From Coptis chinensis (lineage: Eukaryota > Streptophyta > Magnoliopsida > Ranunculales > Ranunculaceae), in assembly GCA_015680905.1 (NCBI GenBank), contig CM027382.1, positions 16,465,501 to 16,529,500 on the forward strand: DNA of 64,000 nucleotides. The letters run 5' to 3'. Below the pieces are notes generated by a model. That model saw nothing but the letters and a program-made list of their open reading frames with translations, did not search any database and had not been told where the DNA came from. A program made the translations under genes and the position numbers. How positions within the stretch are numbered: the first letter of the stretch is position 1; every line of letters begins with the position of its first letter. Shown here in pieces: positions 1-11,739 of the stretch.

Positions 1-378
1 ATAAAAGATACATTATCCTACACCTCTTACTGTAGAAGTGTAGGTGTCGTATTTGGGTCGTGTGTCCGCGTCAGACACGGCGACATGGGAGTGTCGGACA
101 CGAGACACAACAGAAAATATGAAGTACCCATGCAACAGAGAAATACGGCCAAAATATAGTATATGAATACATTTTGACCAAACTGTCGTACGTCACTTGA
201 ATTGTACATTTGTACATATTTTCAAAGTGTAGGAACAAACCAAAATGTATTATCGAAGACATTGTTACTAGGCTTTGAAACGGACGCATATATTGCATTG
301 TTGCATGAGAATTCCTGGCTGAAAGAAGCAGTTACAAACTTGAAGTGGATTCGTTCAGAAAACGATGGTGAAACTTAC

Positions 379-3300
379 CTTTTGGACAACACCAACAGCT
401 GCTTGCAACGGAGTTAAGTGTTCATATGGGAGCTGCAAAAATCAATGAAACAGAATGAATGCTACTGTTTTTTACTGGTAAAGGGTATGAATGCTAATTA
501 TGCAGAAGAGAAATTCATATCATCTTGCTCTGAAATTGAAGGTAGCAAATTAAACTAATATGAACTTATTTCCAAGGAAATCCAAAATGTTGTTACCTTC
601 CCTGTTAGCAGCTCCCAAAGGACAACTCCAAAACTAAAAACATCGGCCTTCTGGTCATATGGTTTGTGCTCAATGACCTACAATAAAAACTGTTAAGTTA
701 AGAGAATACTACTAACCAACTAGTGTAGTTTGAGAAGACTAACAGAACATCAAAAAAATCTGTTCATTCATCCAAATGCTTAACAAGGGATACAAATTGT
801 GAAAAACATATGAATGGTTATAAATAATAAAGTTTACAGCACCGACTTCATATATCCGTGCAAGTTTCTTCAGAACCATATGTGCAAAGCTACTTGTGGC
901 CTCTAGATGGAACCTTGAAGACATATTATTCACATTTAAACAAAAGTTTCAAAAGATTGTCTATTCCACAGTCTTTGAGGAATATCAACAAACTGAGAGT
1001 ACACTTAATCTGAGCTAACCAGATCCAAGCTACAAAACAGAATTGGATCATCTACTCCTAGCAAGACAAATAACCAAGGATCCCACTCTGGACCCTAGCT
1101 TTTAACAATAATTGTATACATCAAAATAATTTTAAAACTGCGAACGAGCAGCAAGTATATCCTGAATCATCACATGCCCCAGCAACATCGCCGGGGAAAC
1201 GATTCTAAATATCAATGATACAAAACACACTAGACTACCATATATCAGTAAGCATGGAACATCCAAGACATTCGTACCCAATTAAGGTTTTTTAGCCCGT
1301 GAAGAATGAAACTCACGAATTCAAAGAATGAAATTAAAATGCCCACCTCAGGGGCCATCCAACGGTATGTTCCAGTCTCAGCTGTCATCACACCAGATTG
1401 AGTCTGCACCCTGGCAACTCCAAAATCAGCAACCTTAACGACCTGGAGTACAACGTTTTAACAATTTCTCATGCGTATGGAAGTATGAAACCAAAAGCAT
1501 CCTAGCATGTGCAGGCGTAGACAGATACGAACTGTACTTGATTAAGGCTATATACATGTTTGCAAGCCAAATTGAGAAACATGAGCAATAAGCAGGCAAG
1601 TCAAATGCAGATGGGTTTGACAGATAAGTTGCAGCTATGAATTATACAACCATCTGAAACCTTTTTCTGTTACCATAATCGAAAAACATTTATAAACAAC
1701 GGCAGGAAAAAATATTAGTATATTACTTCTTTGACATGTTAGTTGTTTTAAAAGAAACAATTTCAGATTACATTACAGAATTTCTTTTTAACTTAGAAGA
1801 GAAATTAAAAATAGTCGTTAGACTATGTTCTATTAACATGTACACTCTAAATGAATATTGTCAGTATTATACTAGGCCCTGGCAAAAGAAATATCCAGTT
1901 AGTGCTTTTAATATTCACTGAAGATATGTTACACTTTTATGGGGAATGATTCCATCTAAACACACTCAAGCCAAGTTGATTAGAGACCAGGTCGAAACAT
2001 TTGAGACAGTTCCGTTTTATGTATAAGATTATCCAGCGCAAGAATGTTTCAAGTGATGCAAAACCTACAAACTATAATACGTTATATTCTAACAGTCCCC
2101 AAGGACGATGCCATATTATTGTACCAAAAGTTTATAATTCAAATTAGTTGGAACAGATAAGAATTATTGTGAATGCAACAGGAAATTTGTAAGCAAAAAC
2201 AGGGAACAGAAACATGTGATTGATCAAGAAGCAGTTATCATGGTAAAAAAAACACCGTGCACGTTACTGAAACAAATCATGATATACAGACTACCACTGC
2301 TCAAAATGTTAACCAAGAACCAAAACATCAAGTAGGCATCTAAATGAACTGGCATGTGCAGGTGGAGACATCTTACTTCGTTTTCATCCATCAGAAGATT
2401 AGCAGCCTTGAGGTCTCTGTGGATAATGTTATTTTGATGCAAGTAGTTCATGCCCTTTGAAACGTCAATAGCTACTTTTAGTATGGATGGAAGTTTAAAG
2501 ACACCCTTTTGCTTATGCAAATAATCGTATACACTTCCACCAGACATGAACTCTGAGACACAAATAGAACGTAATATAAAACTCACAATCATGGAAAACA
2601 GGATTAAGGAAGAGTATAAAGACGGACGTAGCAAAGATCAAGATGTCATTACCTGTCACAATGCACAAGCTTGGAGTTCTGGTACATGCACCAATAAATT
2701 GTACAACATTCTTGTGCCGAACTTTCCTACAATCAAAAAGAGGTGAATTCGCAATTACACACAAGGTACGGAAGTCCAAACAGAAATAATATATCATTCA
2801 TATCCGAAAATTGCTGGGTAAGCGGTATCACATTCCAAATAACAGGGGTTATGTAATTCACCCCAAAAGATGGAAATCAAAGGAACTCATCATAATAGAG
2901 TACAGAGGTCAAGAATTCAAATAACAGTGTCTAACAGGAACATTTTGTTGGACAGATAAATAATCGTGAATTACATGCAGTAGGCAAGCTTTGACACATA
3001 CTGTATATAGTGGTGACCTTTATCACTTTAACCTATTTCAAAGGACACCAAGTTCAAATAGAAAATTTCATCTGCAAGTTTTGGAAGCATGTACAACATG
3101 CAAAGATAGGAATGTCTTTTGTGAGAACGTGTATAACAATCCAAAAGAATCATGGGGCCACTCAACTCAAAACCAATTGCCTGAGTGGAATGGCAGCATG
3201 ATTTTATTGTTATGTTGTGGAGCCTGAATTTATGCGCAAATCATTGGGCCACTCCACACATAGCCAATTGGTTGAGTTGGATGTTCCAAATTTTAAGATG

Positions 3301-6300
3301 TTATCAGAAAAGACAGTTGTGTTTGGCACAGCAGCACATGTACTCCACGAGTCCACGTCAGCCAATAAATTAACATACGTGTTATGTAACACTTGAGATG
3401 CCGTGGTGTGATGGAAAAATTAATCATAATACAAAAGATCCACTATAATATAGAAGAAAAAACACATAACAGAATCAACAATCACGAGAAAAGATGAACA
3501 CCACTTGCATTATCCAGAACATTAAAGAAGGGGATTTCAAATTTTCAACAATTAAACTTGGACCATATACCACTACAGCAATTTAAGATACCTCATAATA
3601 TAGACTTCCTGAGCAAACTCTCGCTGCATATCTGCATTTATTCTCTCAGGCTTGAGGACTTTAATGGCCACTTCCTGGCTACAATAGGTACCTTTATACC
3701 TGGATACAAAACTCAAAACTAAGCAGAAACCATAAACAACCTAACAATGGGTTTATAAACACGGAAAAAAAGAACTTACAGATCTCCATATGACCCAGAT
3801 GCAACTTTATCTTCAAATTTCAACAGCCTGGGATCGATTTCCCAGACATCAGTTCCATCAGTAGGTATTTTTACATGATCAGGGTCAACTCCAATATTCC
3901 CTCGCTCGTCAGATGTAGGTAGCAAATACGGTTTTGACCAAGGTTGCTTCTGCAATGAGCTTCAGAGTATCATTTCAAACGGCCTCTTTAATATCATATA
4001 ACAGGAAAATGGATTATAAACTCAGAAGTCAAACCGTAGAGAATTAAACAGCATATGATCAGAAAAGTGCCAAACTAAAATAAAAAAGAAGACTGAGTGA
4101 ACTACATATTATCCAAATGCCTAAAGTAAGAAAATATTTTACTTGTGGAAACATCATACTTGAAGATCAAGGTTGCCATTCATAAAAGAGAACTGATTAT
4201 AGTATACTTAATAATATGAATACTGATTTCCATCAGATTAGACACAATGACAAAATGTCAGCCAAGACGTACTGTAAAGAAGGAAATATAGTAAACAAGT
4301 TGGTGGAGAGAATAGATTGAAATTAGTATTATTACTAATTACTAATAGGTTATTGTTATTACTTATTAGTTTCCTTATTGTTTTAGAATTAGGTTATTTA
4401 GTAAGGTTTCTATTTTGGAGTTCAACAAGATTGAGGAATATGATTTATTATATAAAGGCAGTTAGCCCTTAATTGTTAGAGGGTATTCTAAGAGAATTGT
4501 TCTTCTTGTTTGAGCGTTTAAACCCTACTTTTAGGTTTTTCTTCCATTAAACATAATTGATGTTTAACAATTGCTGAAGCGTCCATCAACAAGTTACATC
4601 ACATATGTATAAAGGAATCTTTTATTAAGTAAACTTTAAAAAATTACCTCAATCTTCCAAGTTTCCTTTTCAAGTGTGTGTCTAAGCTGCTCGGTTTCCT
4701 ACAAATTTCACAATAAAAGAAGGCAAGCAAATCAAATAACAAACTGAAATAACAGGAAACTTTATAACTTCAACACAACAAAGGATTATTACTTTGTACA
4801 CAGAAACCTGGTTGAGAATCAAACAAATTTCATACAATGAAATGATCTATACAAAGGAACATTGATAGTGGTGGCAAATCCTATGAATAAAAATTTGGGA
4901 AGCCACCACTAATACGACTTGTACATTAAGAGGACGATTTTTTATAATTTAGATAAAGAAGATTGTTACATATATCAGTCTATGTTATCAACTATGACAC
5001 GAGTGAATTGATATTTGGCAAGAGTATCTATATATCATTCTGATGTATCTTATTGGCGGAAGCTTCCACAATGGATGAACATTAATAAGATTTAAAAAAT
5101 CAAACACCTAAATCTAGGGTTTAAACCTTTAAACATGAAGAACAATTCACAAAGAATTAATATTCCATAATAACCATCTAACAATGAAGGCCGCATAGGA
5201 TTTCGACCCATGGAAACTTTGATGATCGGGCGGCGGCGGTGACTCTCTTCTACTTCTCCTACGATACTCCATGACAATTAACCAAGAAAATTGAAGTTTT
5301 TTTTTTTCCACGCAGTGAATAGTGTTCGGCGAACAGTACTCATGAACAGTGTTTCCTTAAAAAAAAATTCCAAAAATCGATTGGCTCTTGATACCAAATT
5401 TGATGTATCTTCTTGGCGGAAGCTTCAATAATGGATGAACATCAATAAGATTTAATAAATCAAATACCTAAATCTAGGGTTTAAACCTTCAAACATGAAG
5501 AACAATTCACATAGAATTATTATTCCATAATAACCATCTAACAATGAAGGCCTAGATACCTTTATATAAGAAAACAATTACTAAATATAGTTGGAAACCA
5601 AATAGGAAACCATTCTAAATCCTATTCCAAATTGAATTAGGAAACCAAATAAAATAGAAACTACTAATTAATTAATAATCCATGTTCATGTATCACATTC
5701 ATTATTTTTGCTACCTGAATTTCACTGACCAGTTTCAACACACTTACGTAAACTAGCACTCCCTAATTCCTAGCACTCCCTAATTCAATAGCAAAGGTAA
5801 GTCCTGTATACCTTGTACCAGGATATAAATTTTGAACTCATAACTAATAATGGAGAAAAGGCTCTCTGAATACCTCATATGGCCAACCATCAACAACAAA
5901 GACATCCAAGGAGTACCCATCAACTGTAGAAAATGCATGTGCCTCTCGGATGTTCAGACCAATCTCAGCAAGTAAGGCAGTTAACTGAAATATCAACAAA
6001 AATGAAGGAACTAAGATACATAACAAAATGCGGTCAATATCAGCGAGCCACTGTGAGTTCCAAGCACCAGTTTGTCAAAGAAAACTTAGAGAAGTCTAAA
6101 CAGTGGTAAAAGGATAAGTTGCTTATGTCAATATTACTGTAGCAAGGAGCACATATTTGCGAGAACAGCATGGTTGTGATTTATGGGACTGAATGTATGT
6201 GGTACACTTTACAATCAATAAGGACACAATTTCTGAAGTGGGGAAGATCTAATACTTTTTCAGCACGACACATGGTGTGGTTAGCTGATTTCCTCCGATC

Positions 6301-7450
6301 TAATAAATCAAAAGAAAAAAGATGGGCAAGGTGATGGATTACCTCTCTTTCGAGGGGAAATTAGCGACATGGAACCTTCATATTGGAGACCTCCTAAATA
6401 ATTGGCAGGTGGATGGTGCTATTCAGCTCGTTGATCAATTGGAATACTATCAAAGAATTGAAAGGGGAGACTAATTGGTGAAGAGGCAAGCCAAAAGAGG
6501 CCCTTCTCAAAAACCCTTCAAGCGATTTCTAATGGAAGCGAACACGGATTGACTATACACTCTTTTCATAAGCACCACCATATAATTATTGTACAAGTAC
6601 ACAGTCATACAGACATGATGTGTACCAGATAGACACTGCAGAATAGATGTAGAGCTGGGTAAATCCGGAGACACTCCTGCAATGTCCCATACTAGGATGC
6701 ATAAAATGAGCTATTTCTCTAGGTCATGAAGCTTACAATTATTTCAATGATATTTTAGCTCTCTAGCTTTTTGGTCCAAAAGATTGTTCAAATGTAGGCA
6801 AAAATATGTCACATACCAGTCAATTTACCTGACTGAGAAGCTTTGGCTTGTCATCTGTTGAAAAGGTGATTTCATGCGAGGGCCTAAGTAATTGCAATCA
6901 GAATAAGAAAAGGCGTGAATGAAACAGCAAGATAATTAAAAGAAGAATAAAGAAACTGGAGGAACAAAATGGTAGAGAGAGCATGAACTTCAAAGATATC
7001 GACATTTTACAAAATAATTTAACAAACTTCCTGGAGCAGGAAGAGGAAGAAACTAACGCGATTCTCTATTAATATAGAAAAAAAGAGATAGTTGAACATG
7101 AAGAAAATTTTCAAGGAAGAAGTAGAAAACCTATATGCCTGATTTCTAATTATCGTTGACAAAAAAAGTTCAACATATTTTGATGGTTTCTTACAACATA
7201 TTTGACAGGATAACTAATGAAAACGTTTTACACAGATCATCAAACTCTAAGCTATGGAATCGAATACTTGAAACTACTTACCGAGATAAGCAAGAATTGG
7301 TAGCGCTATCTGCATCTTGAGCATTTGATTTGTTGGCTTCAAGTGCAAGGGCTTCAAGATTAGGCGATGAACCAAAGGCAGGTGGAGGATGAATGCTGAG
7401 AATTAATGAGGTGACCATCAACATAATACAATAAGGTTAAGTACATATAT

Positions 7451-7491
<41 letters not shown>

Positions 7492-9347
7492 AAAAGCTCT
7501 TTATACCTTTAATCTACCCAATTTCCTTTGTCATTAAAGAAACGTTACTTCAGAACATAATTGACTAAAGTCTGAAAACCCCCAATCTAGCTATATTATT
7601 TCCAATTCTCATTTAAGGGTTTTCTCTTGCTTTGTTTCTTTCTCATCCCTCTTTCTCATTTATCAACTGTATATGCACCTTTTCATCCTCCTCCAATACT
7701 CATATACCTTATCATATAACTGAATGTTGCGAAATTAGCAGAGATTTCAGAAACCAACAATGAAGTATAGTGTCGCAATCTTCCTAGGCCCCTACATTGC
7801 ATCTTCATCTTCTTAAAATGACCACCTTATTCTTATCAGTATCTGATATTTTACAGTTCTCTTTCATCTTTAGGCGGGCTACAATTAAGAACACCAACTT
7901 CTGTTATCGAACCTCTCCTCTTCATAAAGTTTCAGTGATAAATATCAAAGGTTCATTACTTTAAGAAAGAGAAGTATATCTTGGTTTGGCTTACTATATT
8001 GACTCTTGAATGTCATGGAGCTAAACAGATATATGGAATGAAAACGCAAATAGAAGTACCTCTTTCTATTAGAGTAAGTGAAAGAACTTTGAGCCTCTTC
8101 TTTATATGAAGAGTTTGAATGAAAAGAATCGGTTGAATTTTCATCATGTACAGGAGTAACCTGCAAGAAAAACGATATTGCCAGGAATCCCAGGATACAT
8201 TGATCATTCATATAACTTATGTATGATGTTCAAATTATTAAATGAGTTCATAGTAATATTATAACAAAACATAACTATATACATTAAACATGAGTTCAGC
8301 CCAAAAATCCAATATTATATAGCAAATGTATATCTATATGTGGCAAAAGCAAAAGTATACTGAGGGTTCACATGGTTAAACAGTTGATATACAGAGTGAA
8401 ATCATGTCAAAGTCAAGTGAGTGTTCATGATCAGACAGTTGATATACCTAGTTAAATCATGGAAGCAAATTGACAAACAAATCATCTGTGGTATCTTCCT
8501 GAAAAGGAACCTCACACAAGATGCATTTAGCTTCTAAACATAACAAAATCATGCAGAAACTAACCACCAAAAATCAAGGTTACCAAAACAACCAACATCC
8601 ATAAGTTGGAATGTATAGATTTTTGTTTACAACTTTTATCCATTTATTCATCTTACAATATTTTTTGCATTTTCCTAGTTAAGCCTTCAATTTATAACAT
8701 GACTCCGGAAATCGTGACGACCATACAGGGTGATAATCTCCAAATCAAAGCAATTAAAAAGTTTTCAAGAAAATTTCTAATAACAACACATAACTCACAC
8801 CTTGGTATTGTCACCACCGAGAACCAAAGAATACATATACAATTCAAAGAAATGTGATAAACCTTTTTAAATTAATTAAAAATAAAATCTAGTTATCTAC
8901 TTCAAGCAAAAGTGCAATAATTAGAAACTAAGAATATTATACCAAAAAAATAAAGGTATATACTACCTGAACAAGACGGACTTCGATTGCAGGTCTACTA
9001 TCAGGATCAATAGCTAATTGTAACAATCTTTTATGTGTTAATACATCCTCTGCTCTTTCTACATTCACATCTAATGCATACCTACAAACCAACATATTAA
9101 TCCACACACACAAAAAAAAAATGAATACAGTAATTAAAAAAAAAAAAAGTTACCTAGTCGGAAGACGGTTAAAATGAGTCCAAAGCTCATCATCAAAACC
9201 AGGAGTATTAGTTTCGACAATATTAGAATCTTTAAGGCGACGTAAAACATCATTATAAACTTCTAACTTTTGTCTTTGTTGTCTTGGATGTGTTGGTGAT
9301 GACTCTATTGCTCTACTACTACAACTCTCTGTATCATCCATCGTCAT
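379..9347 (-). CDS. ACT-domain Raf-like protein kinase, STY8/STY17/STY46 type (3' end outside window)
   Basis: Fourteen exons read leftwards: 9347-9154, 9081-8967, 8160-8060, 7395-7282, 6883-6829, 5984-5874, 4698-4648, 3949-3780, 3699-3592, 2726-2653, 2552-2377, 1442-1347, 677-597 and 432-379. All internal junctions are GT-AG and in phase, giving 500 codons; the family is usually near 570, so about 70 C-terminal residues lie left of base 1. The start [12 protein letters not shown] aligns with the MVMEDNESCASR start of Arabidopsis STY46, which favours 9347 over the ATG at 9341. Residues 176-255 form an ACT regulatory domain. The kinase domain starts near 290: glycine loop ASGSYGDL (297-304), VAIK lysine 317, HRDLKAAN with catalytic Asp 411, DFG 429-431, APE 453-455. 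Arabidopsis STY8/17/46 are cytosolic kinases that phosphorylate transit peptides of chloroplast preproteins; that role here is inferred from family membership. No stop or frameshift was seen, so it is probably functional. Confidence 0.95.
4301..4588 (+). mobile_element. Solo LTR in intron 7 of the kinase gene
   Basis: A 288-bp sequence starts TGGTGGA and ends TCCATCA, giving near-perfect short terminal inverted repeats (TGGTGGA against TGATGGA). It is flanked by the direct repeat ACAAGT at 4295-4300 and 4589-4594. A TATATAAAGG box lies near its middle. It is clearly related, in opposite orientation, to the LTR at 5401-5695. No internal domain remains, so it is read as a solo LTR left by LTR-LTR recombination. 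Confidence 0.75.
5041..5695 (-). mobile_element. Miniature LTR retrotransposon (TRIM-like) with a shortened 3' LTR
   Basis: The element is flanked by a perfect 5-bp duplication CATTC (5036-5040 and 5696-5700). On the minus strand it has a 295-bp 5' LTR (5695-5401) containing a TATATAAAGG box, then a primer-binding site TTTGGTATCAAGAGCC (initiator-tRNA-Met type) just left of 5401. About 200 bp of internal DNA follows, beginning a short Arg/Pro-rich reading frame (ATG near 5273), then only the last 150 bp of the second LTR (5190-5041). The U3 part of the 3' LTR is missing, with an abrupt junction near 5191. It lies inside intron 6 of the kinase gene, on the same strand as the gene. Confidence 0.8.
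6290..6560 (+). pseudogene. Possible LINE ORF2 C-terminal scrap inside intron 5
   Basis: The plus strand can be read, with stops, as a tract resembling the C-terminal part of plant L1-type LINE ORF2, with the pattern 'W-N-L ... LNNWQVD ... L' (usually 'F-R-R-x-L-N-D-W-E'). There is no poly(A) tail or target duplication to support it. The call rests on this pattern only and may be wrong. Confidence 0.3.
7450..7489. repeat. (GA)n microsatellite in intron 3 of the kinase gene
   Basis: An uninterrupted run of about 20 GA units lies between exon 4 and exon 3 of the kinase gene. Confidence 0.95.
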
Positions 9348-9540
9348 CAACTTAAAAACAAAAGTTTATAACAACAATTTTATAAAGTTCAGTATCAATT
9401 GTAGAGAGTTATGATGAAAGAGAGAAAACAGAGAGAGAGAGAGTTGGTTTAGTTTTTGTTTGTTTGGTTGGAGTGTGTTTTTTTGTGTTTAGTTGGAATT
9501 TGGCGGAATGTTTAACGGCGAACAGATAATATATTAAGTG
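9348..9540 (-). promoter_or_regulatory. 5' leader and proximal promoter of the STY46-like kinase gene
   Basis: Directly upstream of the kinase start, the minus strand is CT-rich (a CT run opposite 9430-9445), as is common in plant 5' UTRs. An AT-rich TATA-like stretch lies near 9525-9535. The plus strand reads TTTGGCGG near 9499-9506, which fits the E2F-type consensus WTTSSCSS. The transcription start is not known, and the E2F match is short enough to be chance. Confidence 0.4.
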
Positions 9541-10660
9541 GGCATCATCACACTAACACAAAAGTCCATGTGGATTCTACCAAAGTTGAGTAGCTTTGCT
9601 TACTTCGGTCCTTTTTTAAGAAAAATAATTAATTACTTGTTTCCCAATATTAAATATAAGTTGTTGGATAAAAGTTTGGGGAAATAAATTGAATTGAATA
9701 AATGGGTGAAGAATCCGTGATGGCATCTCCCACCTCCAGCCTCGTCCAATACGCTTATCTACTTTATATAATTTTTTTTTTTGCATTTCTTTCCACTCGA
9801 CCATATCTGTTCAACTTTATCCACATCTAAAATGTTTTAGTAATGGGTCTATTGGTTGGATCCGAGTCAGTATTAGTTGGTTTTAGATGAAGATAATTAT
9901 GTCAGTACCAGACTATACATTTTGTACATAGTCATGTCGTCCGGTCGGACTAGTATGTCTCTCTCTCTCTATATATTCTTCATTCGCAGTATGCTACTTT
10001 CTTTGGAATTAATTTGATACTAGAAAAATGTTAGACTATGTGTATCATAATTTTCTCCTGTTAGCATCAGTAGGATTTGGAGAATTTATCTTATGTTTAG
10101 CTATTTTAATCCGTTGCTACCCGAGAAATGAATCTAATTACTATCTCACGAAATATGATGATCGTAGAAATAGAAAACTTCCTTCTTATCATGTTAAACC
10201 TATTTCAATTTGGTTTAAATATACGTAGTAAACTAGTTACTTTGAATTGGCGTGGTGTTAATCTTCTTGTTTAATTTCACTAATATATGAGAAAGGAGAT
10301 GTGGGACTTTGATACGGTTGATGTCATGCAAGAAGTGTGATGAGAGCAAAGGACAGTTGATTTGTTTGTTTGCCTTCTTGATGCTGGATTCTAAGGACGA
10401 GAATGGGGGAATAGTGATAAGAACGTGACATTTCAATTGTGAGCTTATGAGGTGAAAAATAACAACAAATATTTAATGTAAGTGGCGTTGTGGGGACCTA
10501 TTCCTCCTCTGTTTGGGTGTCTGAGTTCAGTCTGCGACTCTGTCACTCCGTGTACAACTTTTTAAGTTCAACTAAAGAGTCTGAATCTCTTTTCTCCATT
10601 ATGGATTTTAAGATTATGCACATCTTCGCACAAGAGTGCGAATTAGGCACATCAATGCAC
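9541..10660. other. Intergenic stretch without recognised genes
   Basis: AT-rich sequence upstream of the kinase gene. The open frames are under 70 codons and show no recognisable motif. A short CT/TA repeat lies at 9960-9976. No RNA gene or transposon end was identified. Confidence 0.6.
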
Positions 10661-10762
10661 TTAAAAAGTAATCAATTAGCCCCCCCTAGATGAGCCAATT
10701 AGGATTTTCCCCCAAACTAGATGGGAAAATTAGAATACCCCCCTCCCTAGATGAGCCAATTA

Positions 10763-10949
10763 GGGTCTGTTTGGCAGCATGGTTGGGGTAGCCTGTATAA
10801 TGTATAAGACCCCTTATAAGGTTTAGTTGTTTGGTCCAGTCCATTTTCAGAATATGGGCCACAACTTATAAATAAGGAGAATAGAAATGGCCCGATAACA
10901 AGGATTATGTTATCTCTTGGGAAAATGTAAGATAACGATATTCATTCAA

Positions 10950-11011
<62 letters not shown>

Positions 11012-11586
11012 CTTTTTCACCCACTCTATGACTTCTTCTTCTCCACCGTCTCCATTCCGATCTCGGCCAACCATTACAAATATTTGTCATTTCTTCCGTT
11101 TTAAGTTCTAACTCCCACCATCTTCTTTTTTGTGTATTTGAAAAAACAAAAAACCAAAGCATTACACATAAATAAAATTTGGGTATTCAAAGAAGAACCG
11201 TCTTCACAATTTCCTCCTTTTTATACTTTCAATCTTCTCTTTATCTTCACAATCTAGTGCAGTGTTTTTAAATTATCAATTTTGTTTTGTTGGACTTCAA
11301 GTAATAGGGAGATTATATTGAATTGAAGTTTGGTTGTCATTTTGAAATTACCAATCCTGGTTATCTTTCGGTTGATTTGTGGTTATTTTTTCTAGAAAAT
11401 TTGATGTTATTTCATTCAATTTGGAGAATTGATAAAAAAAAAAAACAGAAAAAAAAAAAACAGTACTAGACAAATCTGAGGGACCAAACAGTCTCCAGAC
11501 TAATTACTTTTGGGGTATCCACCACAAATTATACATAGCCTAAACATGGTCAGGTACTACAGAATTTCACGATGCCAAACAGTGCC
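10763..11586. mobile_element. Harbinger/Tourist-like MITE with TTA target duplication
   Basis: An 824-bp non-coding insertion. Its left end GGGTCTGTTTGGCAGCATGG pairs with the right end read in reverse, GGCACTGTTTGGCATCGTGA. It is flanked by TTA at 10760-10762 and 11587-11589. The 3-bp TTA/TAA target and GGG-CTGTTTGG termini are typical of PIF/Harbinger MITEs. A tandem copy of the empty target site lies just upstream (10685-10732), so the insertion point is proven within the window. It contains a long poly(A) run and no transposase. Confidence 0.85.
10951..11007. repeat. Poly(A) tract inside the MITE
   Basis: About 56 consecutive A residues. It is not followed by a target duplication, so it is not read as a retroposon tail. 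Its length may be unreliable in an assembly. Confidence 0.9.
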
Positions 11587-11739
11587 TTAGGATTTTTCCC
11601 CCAAACTAGATGGGAAAATTAGGGTATCCCCCACCCCCCCACCCTCCAAATATTGACCGTATTTTTTTTGTGTGTATTTTGGGGAGGGGGAGATCCTAAT
11701 TGGCTCATCTAGTGGGGGTAATACTTGTTAACCCTTACA

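Larger units (their letters stand above)
10663..11732. mobile_element. Inverted-repeat element (MITE-like) that hosts a second MITE
   Basis: The sequence CTAGATGAGCCAATTAGGAT near 10686 recurs in inverse orientation near 11695-11714. The outermost bases, AAAAGTAAT on the left and ATTACTTGT on the right in inverse, also roughly match. This gives an imperfect terminal inverted repeat of about 40 bp, probably at a TA or TTA target. The left arm is followed by a tandem second copy of the GATGAGCCAATTAGG motif at 10750-10764, which is where the inner element landed. The family is not identified and the ends are approximate. Confidence 0.5.

Noticed and set aside
1-378. Last exon of the kinase gene (the 'LRPTIPKNTHPK'-type segment)
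   Set aside because: Searched on the minus strand left of 379 and not found; it must lie outside the window.
2991-3227. Overlapping 60- to 80-codon plus frames within intron 9 of the kinase gene
   Set aside because: Antisense to an intron bounded by good splice sites; no protein features.
10905-11162. 85- and 64-codon frames full of Phe or Lys
   Set aside because: They are translations of the poly(A)/poly(T) tract in the MITE, not proteins.
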